A stretch of DNA of 17,963 bases from CAWVWD01 sp965662365 (GTDB taxonomy: Bacteria > Bacteroidota > Bacteroidia > Chitinophagales > Saprospiraceae). The stretch is taken from positions 1 through 17,963 of the forward strand of contig CBFIHR010000083.1 in the NCBI GenBank assembly GCA_965662365.1, read 5' to 3'. This document shows, in pieces, positions 16,556 to 17,963 of the stretch (within the stretch, counting starts at the first letter, position 1; every line of letters begins with the position of its first letter). A program made the position numbers and the translations under genes. Under the pieces are notes generated by a model. That model did not search any database, had not been told where the DNA came from, and was given only the letters and a program-made list of their open reading frames with translations.

Positions 16556-17963
16556 ATGGCGGTAGGACCAGCACTAAGTAGAAAAAATGATAAGACATCA
16601 GAAGGAGGATCTCAGACAAAAAAGAGAAATAAATCTAATCTAAAGAGGGCAGCATCGTTACCTGCTGGAGGAATATATGGTAGTCGGACTAAATCTAATA
16701 GAGATTCAAGTGCTAAAACTCCTGTATCTAAGAAGAACCAGGATAATCAAAAGAATGTTTTACCACCTTCATCTAACGTAAAGGCGCCAGATAGAGAGGA
16801 TGTTCCATCAGCAATGAATATCTTAACTTCTGATGAGTTAGGAAGCGTATCAGATGCTACACAAATGCTAACGGGTAATTTTGGTGACGATTGGGGGAAT
16901 AACGATATCTCAGATGCGTCTATTGCAAAATTAGATGGAGATTCTAAGAACTTCTTATTCAATGATAATGCTGCGGCTTTAACAGCAGGCGTTGGTGGTT
17001 TACTGGGGGTAGTAGGTGGTGTGAATACAATGATGGACAGTGAGGCAAATATGGCTACTAAGATTGGGGCAGGATTTCAAACCGCTGAATCGGGAGCAAC
17101 AGCCGTAAATAAATTAACTCTTGGTGTGGAAGGGTTAGCGGGAGGATCATCATATGGAGCTGGTGAATCACTTAGTGGTGCAGCTGTTGGTATTCAAAGT
17201 GCAGGTGCATTAGCTGGAGCTGCTGGCGATGCAATAGGTACAGTAGGTAAGGGGATAGACACCTATAAAAAATTCAAAGAAGGTAAAATGTATGATGGAG
17301 GAATCGGAGTACTGGAAACACTTCAAAGTGGTGTCGGAGCGGTTGATAAAGGGATGAAGGCTGTACATGGTGTACGTGCGCTCGCTACTGGTGGTGTAAA
17401 GGCAATGGGAGATGCAACTAAACTTACAGGAACAGCTGCAAAGGTCTCGACAGGATTGGGTATTGCAGGTTCTGGAATTGGAATTGCTATTGGTGGTGCT
17501 CAAATGGTGAAAGGTGGATATGATATATATCAAGCGAGTAAGGTCAAGGGTGATTTAAAGAAAATGGAAACAGTGGATGATGGGCAAGCCAAATTAGTTG
17601 ATACCTTGATAGAAGGTCAGAATAATAAGCAAAACGCAGGGATTGAGAATATTGTAGAAGGTGGAATTGGTGTAACTTCGGGAATCTTAGGTATATTGGC
17701 AATTACGGGTGTCGGAGCTCCTTTTGCTGCTGCAGTTGGGCTGATTGGAGGTTTGGCTATGGGTGGCTATAAATTGTATAAATATTGGAATGGTACAAGA
17801 AAACAAAATAAAGTAGATGAAATTGTTGATCCATTCTTCAAAACATTTAATAATACTGATTATACCAAATATCTAAAGAGTGAAGATGGTGGTAGCTTTA
17901 AGGACTATAAGAAAACGCGTTTAGCAGATATCGATGCGGAAAAGGAAGCGGCAGATAAAGATA
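16556..17963 (+). CDS. Putative eCIS cargo/effector-like protein (3' end off the window)
   Basis: An ATG at 16556 (MAVGPALSRKNDKTSEGG) opens a frame that runs through the right edge without a stop (469 codons). There is no signal peptide. Residues 1 to about 85 are basic, Ser/Asn/Lys-rich and probably disordered. From about 139 come Gly/Ala-rich hydrophobic segments: TAGVGGLLGVVGGVNTMM (about 142-160), one near 205-231, LGIAGSGIGIAIGGAQMVKG (about 301-320), and ILGILAITGVGAPFAAAVGL within about 364-411, alternating with short charged helices (YKKFKEGKMYDGG, YDIYQASKVKGDLKK). Such glycine-rich alternation occurs in large eCIS-associated cargo proteins (often with DUF4157) in my memory of the family; no DUF4157 HExxH motif is visible here. 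A disordered basic N-terminus is compatible with loading into an injection tube. A pore-forming or translocation role is inference. No Shine-Dalgarno is seen. A non-eCIS membrane protein remains possible. Confidence 0.55.
   Translation, partial: MAVGPALSRKNDKTSEGGSQTKKRNKSNLKRAASLPAGGIYGSRTKSNRDSSAKTPVSKKNQDNQKNVLPPSSNVKAPDREDVPSAMNILTSDELGSVSDATQMLTGNFGDDWGNNDISDASIAKLDGDSKNFLFNDNAAALTAGVGGLLGVVGGVNTMMDSEANMATKIGAGFQTAESGATAVNKLTLGVEGLAGGSSYGAGESLSGAAVGIQSAGALAGAAGDAIGTVGKGIDTYKKFKEGKMYDGGIGVLETLQSGVGAVDKGMKAVHGVRALATGGVKAMGDATKLTGTAAKVSTGLGIAGSGIGIAIGGAQMVKGGYDIYQASKVKGDLKKMETVDDGQAKLVDTLIEGQNNKQNAGIENIVEGGIGVTSGILGILAITGVGAPFAAAVGLIGGLAMGGYKLYKYWNGTRKQNKVDEIVDPFFKTFNNTDYTKYLKSEDGGSFKDYKKTRLADIDAEKEAADKD

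Noticed and set aside
17210..17533. 107-codon minus-strand frame rich in Ser, Thr, Cys and His
   Set aside because: It is the antisense shadow of the Gly/Ala-rich coding region; its composition is explained by that gene's codons.

Overview
The window looks like chromosomal DNA of an AT-rich member of the Bacteroidota. The main evidence is a C-terminal type IX secretion (T9SS) sorting domain on a giant surface protein, Bacteroidota-style PKD and PKD-like Ig repeats, start codons without Shine-Dalgarno sequences, and baseplate and tape-measure proteins of the kind encoded in Bacteroidota contractile injection systems (eCIS / T6SS subtype iv). A finer placement, for example among the Saprospiria, is only a guess. 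I see no tRNA, rRNA, IS element or CRISPR array.

Layout. (1) Minus strand, 1-4685: two structural genes of a contractile injection system. Transcription runs leftward: a large baseplate-wedge protein (4685 to 1875), then a tape-measure protein (1767 to beyond base 1, so its C-terminus is missing). This matches the usual order of baseplate J-like/Afp12-type gene followed by tape measure, so the ATPase and tube/sheath terminator genes may lie to the left, outside the window. (2) 4686-4969: a divergent intergenic region with a terminator-like hairpin close upstream of the plus-strand genes. (3) Plus strand, 4970-16304: four closely spaced genes. They encode a membrane-anchored nSTAND ATPase-like protein with a seven-bladed WD40 propeller, an outer-membrane beta-barrel protein with a helical periplasmic N-domain, a propeller-like lipoprotein overlapping it by 11 nt, and a 1806-residue T9SS-exported surface protein (PKD-like Ig repeats, two PKD domains, a jelly-roll/choice-of-anchor-J-like domain, an Omp28-like domain and the sorting tail). 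(4) 16305-16555: a terminator-like structure and two palindromes. (5) 16556 to the right edge: the first 469 residues of a protein with a basic, disordered N-terminus followed by Gly/Ala-rich membrane-active-looking segments, resembling cargo or toxin proteins of eCIS loci.

How they may work together (inference). The left operon builds an injection particle and the right-edge gene may encode its cargo. The four genes between them form an inner membrane, periplasm, outer membrane and surface series that could sense contact or stress. The most notable detail is that the STAND protein keeps the P-loop lysine but has Ala where Walker A normally has Ser/Thr and Asn where Walker B normally has Asp. 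Both Mg-coordinating positions are therefore altered, which suggests a switch or scaffold that binds nucleotide without normal turnover.
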